Below are positions 8,456-17,083 of a stretch of 64,000 nt of DNA, piece after piece; within the stretch, counting starts at the first letter, position 1; each line of letters begins with the position of its first letter. The DNA comes from Pseudomonas lini (lineage in GTDB: Bacteria; Pseudomonadota; Gammaproteobacteria; Pseudomonadales; Pseudomonadaceae). The notes under the pieces are model-generated. The model was not told where the DNA came from. It made no database searches and was given only the letters and a program-made list of their open reading frames with translations. The stretch covers positions 186,001-250,000 of the forward strand of contig NZ_JAUSSR010000006.1 of assembly GCF_030812475.1 (NCBI RefSeq). Direction: 5' to 3'. The position numbers were made by a program, and so were the translations under genes.

Positions 8456-8489
8456 CTTTCATCCAATTGTCATATTTCAGCCATAGAGT
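8456..8489 (+). promoter_or_regulatory. Pho box and -10 of pstS
   Basis: CTTTCAT-CCAA-TTGTCAT at 8456-8473 matches the PhoB direct-repeat consensus (CTGTCAT spaced by four). Ten bases later comes TAGAGT (8484-8489) as a -10, the usual arrangement for a PhoB-activated promoter in which the box replaces the -35. Confidence 0.8.
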
Positions 8490-8551
8490 GTTCACACGGC
8501 CTGCTGATACTTGGCCCCGACTTAACACACCCTATCTGCTAGGAGTAAGGC

Positions 8552-9550
8552 ATGAAACTGAAGCGTTTGATGGCGGCAATGACTTTTGTCGCCGCTGGCG
8601 TTGCAACTGCCAACGCGGTGGCCGCTGTTGACCCGTCGATCCCGAGCTACACCAAGACCACTGGTGTGTCGGGCAACCTGTCCAGCGTCGGTTCCGATAC
8701 CCTGGCCAACCTCATGACCCTGTGGGCTGAGAACTACAAAAAAGAATACCCGAACGTCAACATCCAGATTCAGGCCGCCGGTTCGTCTACCGCGCCACCT
8801 GCGCTGACTGAAGGCACCGCTAACCTGGGCCCGATGAGCCGCAAGATGAAGGACAACGAGCTGCAGGCCTTCGAAACAAAATACGGCTACAAGCCAACCG
8901 CGATTCCGGTCGCCGTGGACGCCTTGGCGGTGTTCGTGCACAAGGACAACCCGATCCAGCACCTGACCATGGAGCAGGTCGACGCGATTTTTTCCTCGAC
9001 ACGTCTGTGCGGCGCTAAAGCCGACGTGAAAACCTGGGGCGATCTGGGTGTGACGGGCGACCTCGCCAACAAGCCGGTCCAACTGTTCGGTCGTAACTCG
9101 GTATCGGGCACGTATGGCTATTTCAAGGAAGAAGCCCTGTGCAAAGGCGACTTCAAGCCAAACGTTAACGAACAGCCTGGCTCGGCTTCGGTTGTGCAGT
9201 CGATCAGTTCTTCGCTGAACGGTGTCGGCTACTCGGGCATCGGCTACAAGACCGCCAGCGTGAAAACAGTGGCCCTGGCCAAGAAAGGCAGCACAGAGTT
9301 CGTTGAAGACACTGAAGAGAACGCCCTGAACGGCAAGTACCCGCTGTCGCGCTTCCTCTACGTCTATGTCAACAAAGCGCCGAACAAGCCTCTGGCCCCG
9401 CTGGAAGCCGAGTTCGTGAAGCTGATCCTGTCCAAGCAGGGTCAGGAAGTTGTGGTGAAAGACGGCTACATCCCGCTGCCAGCCAAGGTTGCCGCAAAAG
9501 CACTGGCTGACCTGGGTCTGCAGGAAGGTAACAACGTAGCAAAAAAGTAA
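8552..9550 (+). CDS. pstS: Phosphate ABC transporter substrate-binding protein
   Basis: A 332-residue periplasmic phosphate-binding protein with a signal peptide (residues 1 to about 24, ending NAVAA). [15 protein letters not shown] and the [14 protein letters not shown] segment form the phosphate-binding loops; [18 protein letters not shown] carries another binding segment. It delivers phosphate to the PstCAB permease encoded downstream. AGGAG lies just before the ATG. A Pho box precedes the gene, so expression should rise in phosphate starvation. A REPIN and a second Pho box separate it from pstC, so pstS has its own promoter and pstCAB-phoU another. Confidence 0.96.
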   Translation: MKLKRLMAAMTFVAAGVATANAVAAVDPSIPSYTKTTGVSGNLSSVGSDTLANLMTLWAENYKKEYPNVNIQIQAAGSSTAPPALTEGTANLGPMSRKMKDNELQAFETKYGYKPTAIPVAVDALAVFVHKDNPIQHLTMEQVDAIFSSTRLCGAKADVKTWGDLGVTGDLANKPVQLFGRNSVSGTYGYFKEEALCKGDFKPNVNEQPGSASVVQSISSSLNGVGYSGIGYKTASVKTVALAKKGSTEFVEDTEENALNGKYPLSRFLYVYVNKAPNKPLAPLEAEFVKLILSKQGQEVVVKDGYIPLPAKVAAKALADLGLQEGNNVAKK

Positions 9551-9581
9551 AACCCTAGGTCCGGGGTGAACCCCCGGGCCT

Positions 9582-9674
9582 GTGTAGGAGCCGGCTTGCC
9601 GGCGAAGGGGTCAGCACATTCAACATGGCTGTTGACTGATCCACTGCCTTCGCCAGCAAGCGGGCTCCTACAAC
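9582..9674. repeat. REPIN (GGAGCCGGCTTGCCGGCGA type)
   Basis: Inverted REP copies, the right one diverged (GCCAGCAAGCGGGCTCCTACA), in the pstS-pstC gap. May act as a 3' end or stabiliser for the abundant pstS mRNA. Confidence 0.85.
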
Positions 9675-9732
9675 CCCCAATTTTATGTCCGCTGCCAGTT
9701 CCCACAGGCGGCGGATTTGTTGCGTCACTGCA

Positions 9733-9766
9733 CTGTCATCTTTCTGTCATACAGGATCGCTAGGGT
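9733..9766 (+). promoter_or_regulatory. Perfect Pho box and -10 of pstC
   Basis: CTGTCAT-CTTT-CTGTCAT at 9733-9750 is a perfect tandem PhoB site. After ten bases follows TAGGGT (9761-9766) as -10. The implied start of transcription is near 9773, the same base as the first good ATG of pstC. Confidence 0.88.
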
Positions 9767-9772
9767 GTGCGA

Positions 9773-12055
9773 ATGAACGATCTGGCCAATTCCCCCATGA
9801 CTACAAATCCCCCCAAGCGAATTGACTTCAATACGCCTGAGTTGCAGCGCAAGCGCCGTATCCGTGCGCTTAAAGATCGCCTGACCCGCTGGTACGTCCT
9901 TATAGGCGGCCTCGCAGTCCTGGGCGCGATCACGCTGATTTTCTTCTTCCTCGGCTACGTCGTCCTGCCCCTGTTCCAGGGCGCAGACCTGACTGCCAAA
10001 GACGCCATCACCCCTGCCTGGATGCAAGACGCCGGCAAGCCATTGATGATCTCCCTGGAAGAACAGAACCAGGTCGCCATGCGGGTTTCCGACAAAGGCC
10101 AGGCACTGTTCTTCGACATCGACAGTGGCGCCGAGCTCAGGCGCGTCGACCTGCCGGTTCCGGCGGGTGCCAGCGTCACGTCGATCGGTGAAGACCAGCC
10201 AGGTCATCCGCTGGTCGCCGTGGGCTTTTCCAACGGCCAGGCCCTGGTGTTCCGTCACACCTATAAAGTCACTTACCCGGACGGCAACAAGACCATCTCG
10301 CCCGCCATCGAATACCCCTATGGCGAAGCCCCGATTACGCTGAACGAGGCGGGCGGGGCGCTGGAGCACGTCAGCCTCAACGCCACCGATACGGCCCTGA
10401 TGCTGGTCGGTTCAACCGGTGCGCAACTGAATGTGTTGTCGCTGACCAGCGAAGAAAACATGATGACCGGCGAAATCACCAGTGAGCAGAAGCGCATCGA
10501 TCTGCCGCAGATGACCGAACCGGTGAAGAACATTTTCGTCGACCCGCGTCAGCAGTGGCTGTACGTGATTAACGGTCGTGCCCAGGCCGATGTGTTCAGC
10601 CTGCGCGACAAGAGCCTCAACGGTCGCTACAAGTTGCTCGATAACGGCGATGCCGAAATCACCGCCAGCACCCAACTGGTGGGCGGTATCTCGCTGATCC
10701 TCGGCGATTCCAAAGGCGGCCTGGCCCAGTGGTTCATGGCGCGCGACCCTGATGGCGAATCGCGTCTGAAGCAGATCCGCAGCTTCCAGATGGGCACCAC
10801 GCCGATCGTTGAAATCACCGCCGAAGAACGTCGCAAAGGCTTCATCGCCCTCGACGCCTCCGGCAAGCTCGGCGTGTTCCACAGCACCGCCCATCGCACC
10901 TTGCTGGTAGACCAGGTGGTCGAAGGCCAAGGGATCTTCGGTCTGTCGCCACGGGCCAACCGGGTCATCGTGGAAGCGGGCGGCCGGATTCAGCCGTTGT
11001 TGCTGGAGAATCCGCACCCGGAGGTTTCCTGGAGCGCGCTGTGGAGCAAGGTCTGGTACGAGAACTACGACGAGCCTAAATACGTCTGGCAATCGACCGC
11101 CGCGAACACCGATTTCGAACCCAAATTGAGCCTGGCGCCCCTGACCTTCGGTACGTTGAAGGCCGCGTTCTACGCCATGCTGCTGGCCGCGCCACTGGCT
11201 GTTGCCGCTGCAATCTACACCGCGTACTTCATGGCTCCGGGCATGCGCCGCAAGGTCAAGCCGGTGATCGAGCTGATGGAAGCGATGCCGACGGTGATCC
11301 TCGGTTTCTTCGCGGGCCTGTTCCTCGCGCCTTATGTTGAAGGGCATTTGCCGGGCATCTTCAGCCTGCTGATGTTGCTGCCGATCGGCATCCTGGTCGC
11401 CGGTTTCGTCTTCAGCCGCTTGCCTGAGTCCATCCGCCTGAAAGTGCCGGATGGCTGGGAAAGCGCAATTCTGATTCCAGTGATTCTGTTTGTGGGCTGG
11501 TTGTCGCTGTACATGAGCCCGTACATGGAAACCTGGTTCTTCGGCGGCGACATGCGCATGTGGATCTCCCACGACCTGGGCATCACCTACGACCAGCGCA
11601 ACGCATTGGTGGTCGGTCTGGCCATGGGTTTCGCGGTGATCCCGAACATCTACTCCATCGCCGAAGACGCCGTGTTCAGCGTGCCCCGCGGCCTGACCCT
11701 GGGTTCCCTGGCGCTCGGTGCCACGCCGTGGCAGACCATGACTCGGGTGGTGCTCCTCACCGCGAGCCCGGGCATCTTCTCGGCATTGATGATCGGCATG
11801 GGCCGCGCGGTCGGTGAAACCATGATCGTGCTGATGGCCACTGGTAACACCCCGGTCATGGAAATGAACCTGTTCGAAGGCCTGCGCACCCTGGCCGCCA
11901 ACGTCGCGGTGGAAATGCCGGAGTCGGAAGTCGGCGGCAGCCACTACCGCGTGCTGTTCCTCTCGGCGCTGGTGCTGCTGCTGTTCACCTTCGTCATGAA
12001 CACCCTGGCGGAGCTGATTCGTCAGCGTCTGCGCAAGAAATACTCGTCGCTTTAA
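9773..12055 (+). CDS. pstC: Phosphate ABC transporter permease PstC, long form
   Basis: A 760-residue permease, far longer than the roughly 320-residue E. coli PstC. One membrane span near residues 40-65 (GGLAVLGAITLIFFFLGYVV) is followed by about 370 residues predicted periplasmic and rich in beta structure, then the usual permease core from about residue 450. The core carries the EAMPTVILGFFAGLF motif and the SLALGATPWQTMTRVVLL coupling loop that contacts PstB. Start uncertain: the ATG at 9773 has AGGG upstream, but that lies in the predicted -10; the ATG at 9797 would leave a short leader. Likely one operon with pstA, pstB and phoU under a perfect Pho box. Confidence 0.93.
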   Translation: MNDLANSPMTTNPPKRIDFNTPELQRKRRIRALKDRLTRWYVLIGGLAVLGAITLIFFFLGYVVLPLFQGADLTAKDAITPAWMQDAGKPLMISLEEQNQVAMRVSDKGQALFFDIDSGAELRRVDLPVPAGASVTSIGEDQPGHPLVAVGFSNGQALVFRHTYKVTYPDGNKTISPAIEYPYGEAPITLNEAGGALEHVSLNATDTALMLVGSTGAQLNVLSLTSEENMMTGEITSEQKRIDLPQMTEPVKNIFVDPRQQWLYVINGRAQADVFSLRDKSLNGRYKLLDNGDAEITASTQLVGGISLILGDSKGGLAQWFMARDPDGESRLKQIRSFQMGTTPIVEITAEERRKGFIALDASGKLGVFHSTAHRTLLVDQVVEGQGIFGLSPRANRVIVEAGGRIQPLLLENPHPEVSWSALWSKVWYENYDEPKYVWQSTAANTDFEPKLSLAPLTFGTLKAAFYAMLLAAPLAVAAAIYTAYFMAPGMRRKVKPVIELMEAMPTVILGFFAGLFLAPYVEGHLPGIFSLLMLLPIGILVAGFVFSRLPESIRLKVPDGWESAILIPVILFVGWLSLYMSPYMETWFFGGDMRMWISHDLGITYDQRNALVVGLAMGFAVIPNIYSIAEDAVFSVPRGLTLGSLALGATPWQTMTRVVLLTASPGIFSALMIGMGRAVGETMIVLMATGNTPVMEMNLFEGLRTLAANVAVEMPESEVGGSHYRVLFLSALVLLLFTFVMNTLAELIRQRLRKKYSSL

Positions 12056-12070
12056 GAAAGGTAGAAGTCT

Positions 12071-13741
12071 GTGAAACAGAACTCCCTGAATGGATGGTTC
12101 AAGAGCGGCGCCCCTGGCGTCTGGATGAGCGGTGGTGCGGTGGCCATCGCGGTCATCATGACCATTGGCCTGCTCGCGGTGATTGCCGTGCGCGGCCTGG
12201 GTCACTTCTGGCCGGCGGACCTGATCCACGCCAGCTACGACGTGCCGGGCCAGGCCAATCACCTGGTCGTCGGCGAGGTGGTGCAAAAAGAACAAGTGCC
12301 CCGCGAGCGCCTGAAAAGCGCTGGCCTGCCGGTGCCCGATCAGGGCCCGGAGTTCATGACCCGCGAGCTGATCAAGGTCGGCAACCGTGACCTGAACGGC
12401 ACCGACTTCACGTGGATTGTCGGCGAGTGGTTGACCAACCAGAAAACGCCGCCGGAACTGATGGCCATTGAACGTCGTGAGTGGGGCAACTTCTACGGCT
12501 ACCTGGTCAACGTCAAACAGGACGGCAAGGTCATCGCGGAAGGCGAAGCTGCGTGGCCTGAGTTGCAGGCCCGTGTCGCTCGCGTCAACGAGCTCGCGGC
12601 ACAACTCAAGACCCTGGAGAAGTCCGATATCGGTGCTATCAACGCCGGCCTCGAACGTATCCGCCTGCACGGTCGCAAACTGGAACTGGCCGGTAAACTC
12701 GACGCCACCGCGCAAGCGGACATGGAGTCCGAGCGCGCCGAACTGAATGCACGTTATCAGGACATCGAAGCGCGTCTTGCCGACCTGCACGCCCAGTTCA
12801 ACCGCGACAGCCTGACGGCCCGCGATGCCAACGGCAAAGAGATCGAAATCGGCATCGGCAAAGTGGTCCACGCCTATCAGCCGAACGCCATGGGCACGTT
12901 CACCAAGATCGGCTTCTATTTCGGCAAGGTCTGGGAATTCCTCAGCGACGACCCGCGTGAAGCGAACACCGAAGGCGGGATTTTCCCGGCGATTTTCGGC
13001 ACCGTGATGATGACCCTGATCATGGCGATGATCGTGACGCCGTTCGGCGTACTGGCGGCGGTTTACTTGCGTGAATATGCCAAGCAGAACGCCCTGACCC
13101 GGATTATCCGAATCGCGGTGAACAACCTGGCGGGTGTTCCGGCCATCGTTTACGGTGTGTTCGGCCTGGGCTTCTTCGTCTATGTGCTGGGCGGCTCGGT
13201 CGACCGGTTGTTCTTCCCTGAAGCATTGCCGGCGCCTACCTTCGGTACGCCGGGCTTGCTCTGGGCGTCCCTGACCCTGGCTCTGCTGGCGGTGCCGGTG
13301 GTAATCGTCGCCACCGAAGAAGGCCTGGCGCGGATTCCTCGCACCGTGCGCGAAGGCTCGTTGGCCCTCGGTGCGACCAAGGCGGAAACCTTGTGGAAGA
13401 TCGTGCTGCCGATGGCCAGCCCGGCGATGATGACCGGCATGATCCTCGCCGTGGCGCGCGCCGCCGGTGAAGTGGCGCCGTTGATGCTGGTGGGCGTGGT
13501 GAAACTGGCGCCGTCGCTGCCGCTGGACGGCAACTACCCGTACTTGCACCTTGACCAGAAGATCATGCACCTGGGTTTCCATATTTATGACGTCGGCTTC
13601 CAGAGCCCGAACGTCGAAGCCGCACGGCCACTGGTGTACGCCACGGCGCTGCTGCTGGTGCTCGTGATCGCGACATTGAACCTGTCGGCCGTCTACATCC
13701 GTAACCACCTGCGCGAGAAATACAAAGCGCTGGATAGCTGA
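12071..13741 (+). CDS. pstA: Phosphate ABC transporter permease PstA, long form
   Basis: A 556-residue protein (E. coli PstA is about 300). An N-terminal span (residues about 20-42) precedes a large insert of about 250 residues including a helical, probably coiled-coil stretch (ELAAQLKTLEKSDIGAINAG and SERAELNARYQDIEARLADL, residues about 175-245). The permease core starts near residue 310 with IFPAIFGTVMMTLIMAMIV and has the GSLALGATKAETLWKIVLP coupling loop. Start is GTG with AAAGGT upstream, 15 bases after pstC. It pairs with PstC to form the membrane channel. The parallel enlargement of PstC and PstA suggests the two inserts pack together. Confidence 0.94.
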   Translation: MKQNSLNGWFKSGAPGVWMSGGAVAIAVIMTIGLLAVIAVRGLGHFWPADLIHASYDVPGQANHLVVGEVVQKEQVPRERLKSAGLPVPDQGPEFMTRELIKVGNRDLNGTDFTWIVGEWLTNQKTPPELMAIERREWGNFYGYLVNVKQDGKVIAEGEAAWPELQARVARVNELAAQLKTLEKSDIGAINAGLERIRLHGRKLELAGKLDATAQADMESERAELNARYQDIEARLADLHAQFNRDSLTARDANGKEIEIGIGKVVHAYQPNAMGTFTKIGFYFGKVWEFLSDDPREANTEGGIFPAIFGTVMMTLIMAMIVTPFGVLAAVYLREYAKQNALTRIIRIAVNNLAGVPAIVYGVFGLGFFVYVLGGSVDRLFFPEALPAPTFGTPGLLWASLTLALLAVPVVIVATEEGLARIPRTVREGSLALGATKAETLWKIVLPMASPAMMTGMILAVARAAGEVAPLMLVGVVKLAPSLPLDGNYPYLHLDQKIMHLGFHIYDVGFQSPNVEAARPLVYATALLLVLVIATLNLSAVYIRNHLREKYKALDS

Positions 13742-13752
13742 TCGCCGCCGAC

Positions 13753-13830
13753 CCTGTAGGAGCTGGCTTGCCAGCGAAGCTTTTGGCGTCAGTGAGTACG
13801 CCTTCGCTGGCAAGCCAGCTCCTACAGGGG
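13753..13830. repeat. REPIN (GGAGCTGGCTTGCCAGCGA type)
   Basis: Short REPIN with near-perfect arms lying inside the pst operon between pstA and pstB. It could attenuate or stabilise the polycistronic mRNA at this point. Confidence 0.9.
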
Positions 13831-13923
13831 GCCGGCGCCAGACAAAGATTTTGAGTAAGCCGCTGGCCTGAACAACAGGCCAAAGGTTCAACGAACCGAA
13901 TTTGTCAGCACAGGGAGCCTCCC

Positions 13924-14757
13924 ATGCAGCACGAAGCACATACCCACGGCATCAACATGTCTGCCCTGGGCCGCGACAACCAGAGCCTGAGCCTCGAGCA
14001 GGAAACCGTAGCCATCGAAGTGCCGGGCCTGAGCCTGTTCTATGGCGATAAACAAGCGCTGTACGACGTCAGCATGAACATTCCGAAACAGCGCGTGACC
14101 GCCTTCATCGGCCCGTCCGGCTGCGGCAAGTCCACGCTGCTGCGCACCTTCAACCGCATGAACGACCTGGTCGACGGCTGCCGCGTTGAGGGTGCGATCA
14201 ACCTCTATGGCAACAACATCTACCGCAAGGGCGAAGATGTGGCCGAGCTGCGTCGTCGCGTCGGCATGGTGTTCCAGAAGCCGAACCCATTCCCGAAGAC
14301 CATCTATGAAAACGTGGTTTACGGCCTGCGCATTCAGGGCATCAACAAGAAACGCGTACTCGACGAAGCCGTTGAATGGGCGTTGAAGGGTGCGGCGTTG
14401 TGGGACGAAGTCAAAGACCGCCTGCACGAATCGGCACTCGGCCTGTCTGGTGGTCAGCAGCAACGTCTGGTGATTGCGCGCACCATCGCCGTGGAACCGG
14501 AAGTGCTGCTGCTCGATGAACCCTGCTCGGCACTCGACCCGATCTCCACGCTTAAAGTCGAAGAGCTGATCTACGAGTTGAAATCGAAGTTCACCATTGT
14601 CATCGTGACCCACAACATGCAGCAGGCCGCGCGGGTTTCCGACTACACGGCGTTCATGTACATGGGCAAACTGGTGGAATTCGGCGATACCGACACCCTG
14701 TTCACCAATCCGGCGAAGAAGCAGACCGAAGACTACATTACCGGTCGCTATGGCTAG
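13924..14757 (+). CDS. pstB: Phosphate ABC transporter ATP-binding protein
   Basis: A 277-residue ABC ATPase that powers PstCA. Walker [11 protein letters not shown]-loop [16 protein letters not shown], signature LSGGQQQR, Walker [14 protein letters not shown] and the switch His in IVTHNM are intact. The N-terminus has about 35 extra residues, as usual in Pseudomonas PstB. AGGGAG precedes the ATG. The gene is followed by a repeat-rich 119-base gap and phoU. Confidence 0.97.
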   Translation: MQHEAHTHGINMSALGRDNQSLSLEQETVAIEVPGLSLFYGDKQALYDVSMNIPKQRVTAFIGPSGCGKSTLLRTFNRMNDLVDGCRVEGAINLYGNNIYRKGEDVAELRRRVGMVFQKPNPFPKTIYENVVYGLRIQGINKKRVLDEAVEWALKGAALWDEVKDRLHESALGLSGGQQQRLVIARTIAVEPEVLLLDEPCSALDPISTLKVEELIYELKSKFTIVIVTHNMQQAARVSDYTAFMYMGKLVEFGDTDTLFTNPAKKQTEDYITGRYG

Positions 14758-14762
14758 CAGGG

Positions 14763-14865
14763 CAGCCGCAAGCATCAAGCTGCAAGCGGCAAGAAACATG
14801 CGTGCGATACCAGGACTTATACATAACTGCTTGAAGCTTGCAGCTTGAAGCTTGCAACTTTCGCG
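14763..14865. repeat. AAGCTTGCAGCTTGAAGC-type repeat in the pstB-phoU gap
   Basis: GCAAGCATCAAGCTGCAAGCGGCAAG on the left and CTTGAAGCTTGCAGCTTGAAGCTTGCAACT on the right are inverted, near-tandem copies of a short unit. The same unit occurs between phoR and phoB at 20940-21020. Confidence 0.7.
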
Positions 14866-14876
14866 GAGCGAAACAG

Positions 14877-15638
14877 ATGATTAGTAAAGAAGGCCTTACC
14901 CATCACATCTCTGCGCAGTTCAACGCTGAGCTGGAGGAAGTGCGCAGCCATCTCCTGGCCATGGGCGGGTTGGTGGAAAAGCAGGTCAACGACGCAGTCA
15001 CCGCACTGATCGAGGCCGACTCCGGCCTGGCCCAGCAAGTTCGCGAGATTGACGACCAGATCAACCAGATGGAACGCAACATCGACGAAGAGTGCTTGCG
15101 CATCCTGGCCCGTCGGCAACCGGCGGCGTCCGACTTGCGCCTGATCATCAGCATCTCCAAGTCGGTGATCGACCTCGAGCGCATCGGTGACGAAGCGACG
15201 AAGATCGCCCGTCGTGCCATTCAATTGTGCGAAGAAGGCGAAGCGCCACGCGGTTACGTCGAAGTGCGCCACATCGGCGACCAGGTGCGCAACATGGTTC
15301 GCGATGCACTGGATGCCTTTGCCCGTTTCGACGCCGACCTGGCGTTGTCGGTGGCGCAGTACGACAAAATCATCGACCGCGAATACAAGACTGCATTGCG
15401 CGAGCTGGCCACCTACATGATGGAAGATCCGCGCTCTATCTCGCGGGTTTTGAGCATTATCTGGGTGCTGCGTTCGCTGGAGCGGATCGGCGACCACGCG
15501 CGCAACATCTCGGAACTGGTGATTTACCTGGTGCGCGGCACCGACGTGCGTCACCTGGGCCTCAAGCGCATGAAAGAAGAAGTTGAAGGTACCAGTGGCG
15601 AAACCGCTAATGTTCCGGGAAAAGCTGACGATAAGTAA
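14877..15638 (+). CDS. phoU: Phosphate signalling protein PhoU
   Basis: A 253-residue cytoplasmic protein with two PhoU helical repeats (residues about 20-110 and 125-215). Metal-binding-type acidic motifs occur as DLERIGDEATKIAR and LERIGDHARNISE. PhoU links the Pst transporter to the PhoR kinase and keeps the Pho regulon off when phosphate is plentiful. Start is the ATG at 14877 with GGAG upstream; the frame is open further up, but that part is repeat DNA. A strong terminator follows. Confidence 0.95.
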   Translation: MISKEGLTHHISAQFNAELEEVRSHLLAMGGLVEKQVNDAVTALIEADSGLAQQVREIDDQINQMERNIDEECLRILARRQPAASDLRLIISISKSVIDLERIGDEATKIARRAIQLCEEGEAPRGYVEVRHIGDQVRNMVRDALDAFARFDADLALSVAQYDKIIDREYKTALRELATYMMEDPRSISRVLSIIWVLRSLERIGDHARNISELVIYLVRGTDVRHLGLKRMKEEVEGTSGETANVPGKADDK

Positions 15639-15650
15639 GATTACCGAGAA

Positions 15651-15684
15651 AAGCGCCCGGCCCTTTGGCCGGGCGTTTTTGTTT
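15651..15684 (+). terminator. phoU intrinsic terminator
   Basis: CGCCCGGCC (15654-15662) pairs perfectly with GGCCGGGCG (15667-15675) around CTTT, followed by TTTTTGTTT. It should end the pstCAB-phoU transcript. Confidence 0.9.
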
Positions 15685-15750
15685 GGGGATTTACCTGGTT
15701 GACAGCAGCGCCCCGCGAACGAAAAGTCCCGGCGTGACTGCAATGCTGTT

Positions 15751-15905
15751 CTGTAGGGGCGAGCTCCGCGGCTTTCCGACGATGGACTCAAAAGCACCGC
15801 GTTCTGTAGGAGCGAGCTTGCTCGCGATGGACTCAAGAGCGCCGCGTTTAAACATTAAACGCGCGTTATCGTTAACGTCCATCGCGAGCAAGCTCGCTCC
15901 TACCC
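15751..15905. repeat. REPIN (GTTAACGATAACGC spacer type) with extra REP fragment
   Basis: A degenerate half (TGTAGGGGCGAGCTCCGCGG) at 15751 precedes a complete element from 15804: inverted GGAGCGAGCTTGCTCGCGA arms with GCGCGTTATCGTTAAC in the spacer, the same spacer family as at 8272 and 22267. Confidence 0.85.
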
Positions 15906-15927
15906 GGGATTTTAAAAGGGGTAGTGG

Positions 15928-16839
15928 ATGAGTAAGGTCAGTGTGTTGGTCGTGGACGACGCGTCGTTCATTCGTGACCTGGTGAAGAAGTGCCTGCGCA
16001 ATTACTTCCCGGGCATCCGCATCGAAGAGGCGGTCAACGGCAGGAAAGCCCAGTCCTTGCTGTCACGGGAGGCATTCGACCTCGTGTTGTGCGACTGGGA
16101 AATGCCGGAAATGTCTGGCCTGGAACTGCTGACCTGGTGCCGCGAACAGGACACCCTCAAGACCCTGCCATTCGTGATGGTGACCAGCCGCGGCGACAAA
16201 GAGAACGTCGTCCAGGCGATCCAGGCCGGGGTTTCCGGTTACGTCAGCAAGCCCTTTACCAACGAGCAGCTGGTGACCAAGGTCAGGCAGGCTCTGAACA
16301 AGGTCGGCAAGCTCGATACCTTGATGAAAAGTGTGCCGAGCAAAATGAACACGGGCTTCGGCAATGATTCCCTGAATGTATTGACGGGCGGCTCGCCCGC
16401 CGTGGCTGCGCCATCTGCCGTCGCGTTGGCGCCAACCGCAGCGTCTCGCGGCTTGCTCAACAGCCCGCCGGTCAAGGCGCCAGTGTCCTCGGGCGCCGGC
16501 GGCAGTCGTGGCCAGGGTCAACTGCGTCTACCCAATGGCATCGCGCAGTGCGTGATCAAGGCCTTGAGCCTCAGGGAAGCGCTGCTGGTCATCAAGCGCA
16601 CCGACACCTTGCCGCAAATCCTCGACAGTGCCGTGCTCGATCTGGAACAGGGCGATAATGCCGAGACCGCGCGCCTGAACGGCTACCTGCATGCCATCGT
16701 CGCCCATGAGCACAAGCATGACAGCGAATGGCTGCAACTGACGTTTCGCTTTGTCGACCAGGATGCGCAGAAGCTGGATTACATCTCGCGGTTGATTGCG
16801 CGGGGTACGGTGCACAAGCAATTCATACCAGGCGCTTGA
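15928..16839 (+). CDS. Response regulator with C-terminal PilZ-like domain
   Basis: A 303-residue protein. Residues 5-125 form a CheY-like receiver: acidic pair Asp10/Asp11, phospho-acceptor Asp56 in LCDWEMP, Thr in MVTSRGDKEN and Lys in VSKPFTNEQL. A linker rich in Pro, Ala and Ser (about 145-195) leads to a C-terminal domain of about 105 residues whose end (LTFRFVDQDAQKLDYISRL) resembles the last strand and helix of PilZ domains. The c-di-GMP motifs RxxxR and D/NxSxxG are not evident, so ligand binding is doubtful. No kinase is adjacent. It follows the phoU terminator with its own AAGGGG ribosome site and is probably separately expressed. Confidence 0.8.
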   Translation: MSKVSVLVVDDASFIRDLVKKCLRNYFPGIRIEEAVNGRKAQSLLSREAFDLVLCDWEMPEMSGLELLTWCREQDTLKTLPFVMVTSRGDKENVVQAIQAGVSGYVSKPFTNEQLVTKVRQALNKVGKLDTLMKSVPSKMNTGFGNDSLNVLTGGSPAVAAPSAVALAPTAASRGLLNSPPVKAPVSSGAGGSRGQGQLRLPNGIAQCVIKALSLREALLVIKRTDTLPQILDSAVLDLEQGDNAETARLNGYLHAIVAHEHKHDSEWLQLTFRFVDQDAQKLDYISRLIARGTVHKQFIPGA

Positions 16840-16859
16840 TAAGCGTCGCCTGTCAGTCC

Positions 16860-16966
16860 GCCTTCGCGAGCAAGCCCACACTGGTTATGTGTCGATCACT
16901 CAAATATGGACCGACGCCGATCAAATGTGGGAGCGGGCTTGGTCCGGGCGGCGTTCCGACGAAGGG
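16860..16966. repeat. REPIN, tail-to-tail, diverged right arm
   Basis: CTTCGCGAGCAAGCCCACAC on the left and TGTGGGAGCGGGCTTGGTCC on the right, with spacer ATGTGTCGATCACTCAAAT shared with the element at 18000. The left arm has lost part of the REP core. Confidence 0.75.
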
Positions 16967-17083
16967 GCCATCATATGCACCACACATCCGTCAGGCTGGC
17001 CATTTTGAAACATCTGCCCACTACCCGGGTCCATTGCAGCTGCTAGGCTCATCCCCCAGGCCTTACTCGATAGATTCTTGCCC

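Noticed and set aside
10412..13939. A very long open frame on the minus strand across pstC and pstA
   Set aside because: It is antisense to two well-supported permease genes; its translation is low-complexity and rich in His, Arg and Gln, as expected for the reverse frame of GC-rich genes.
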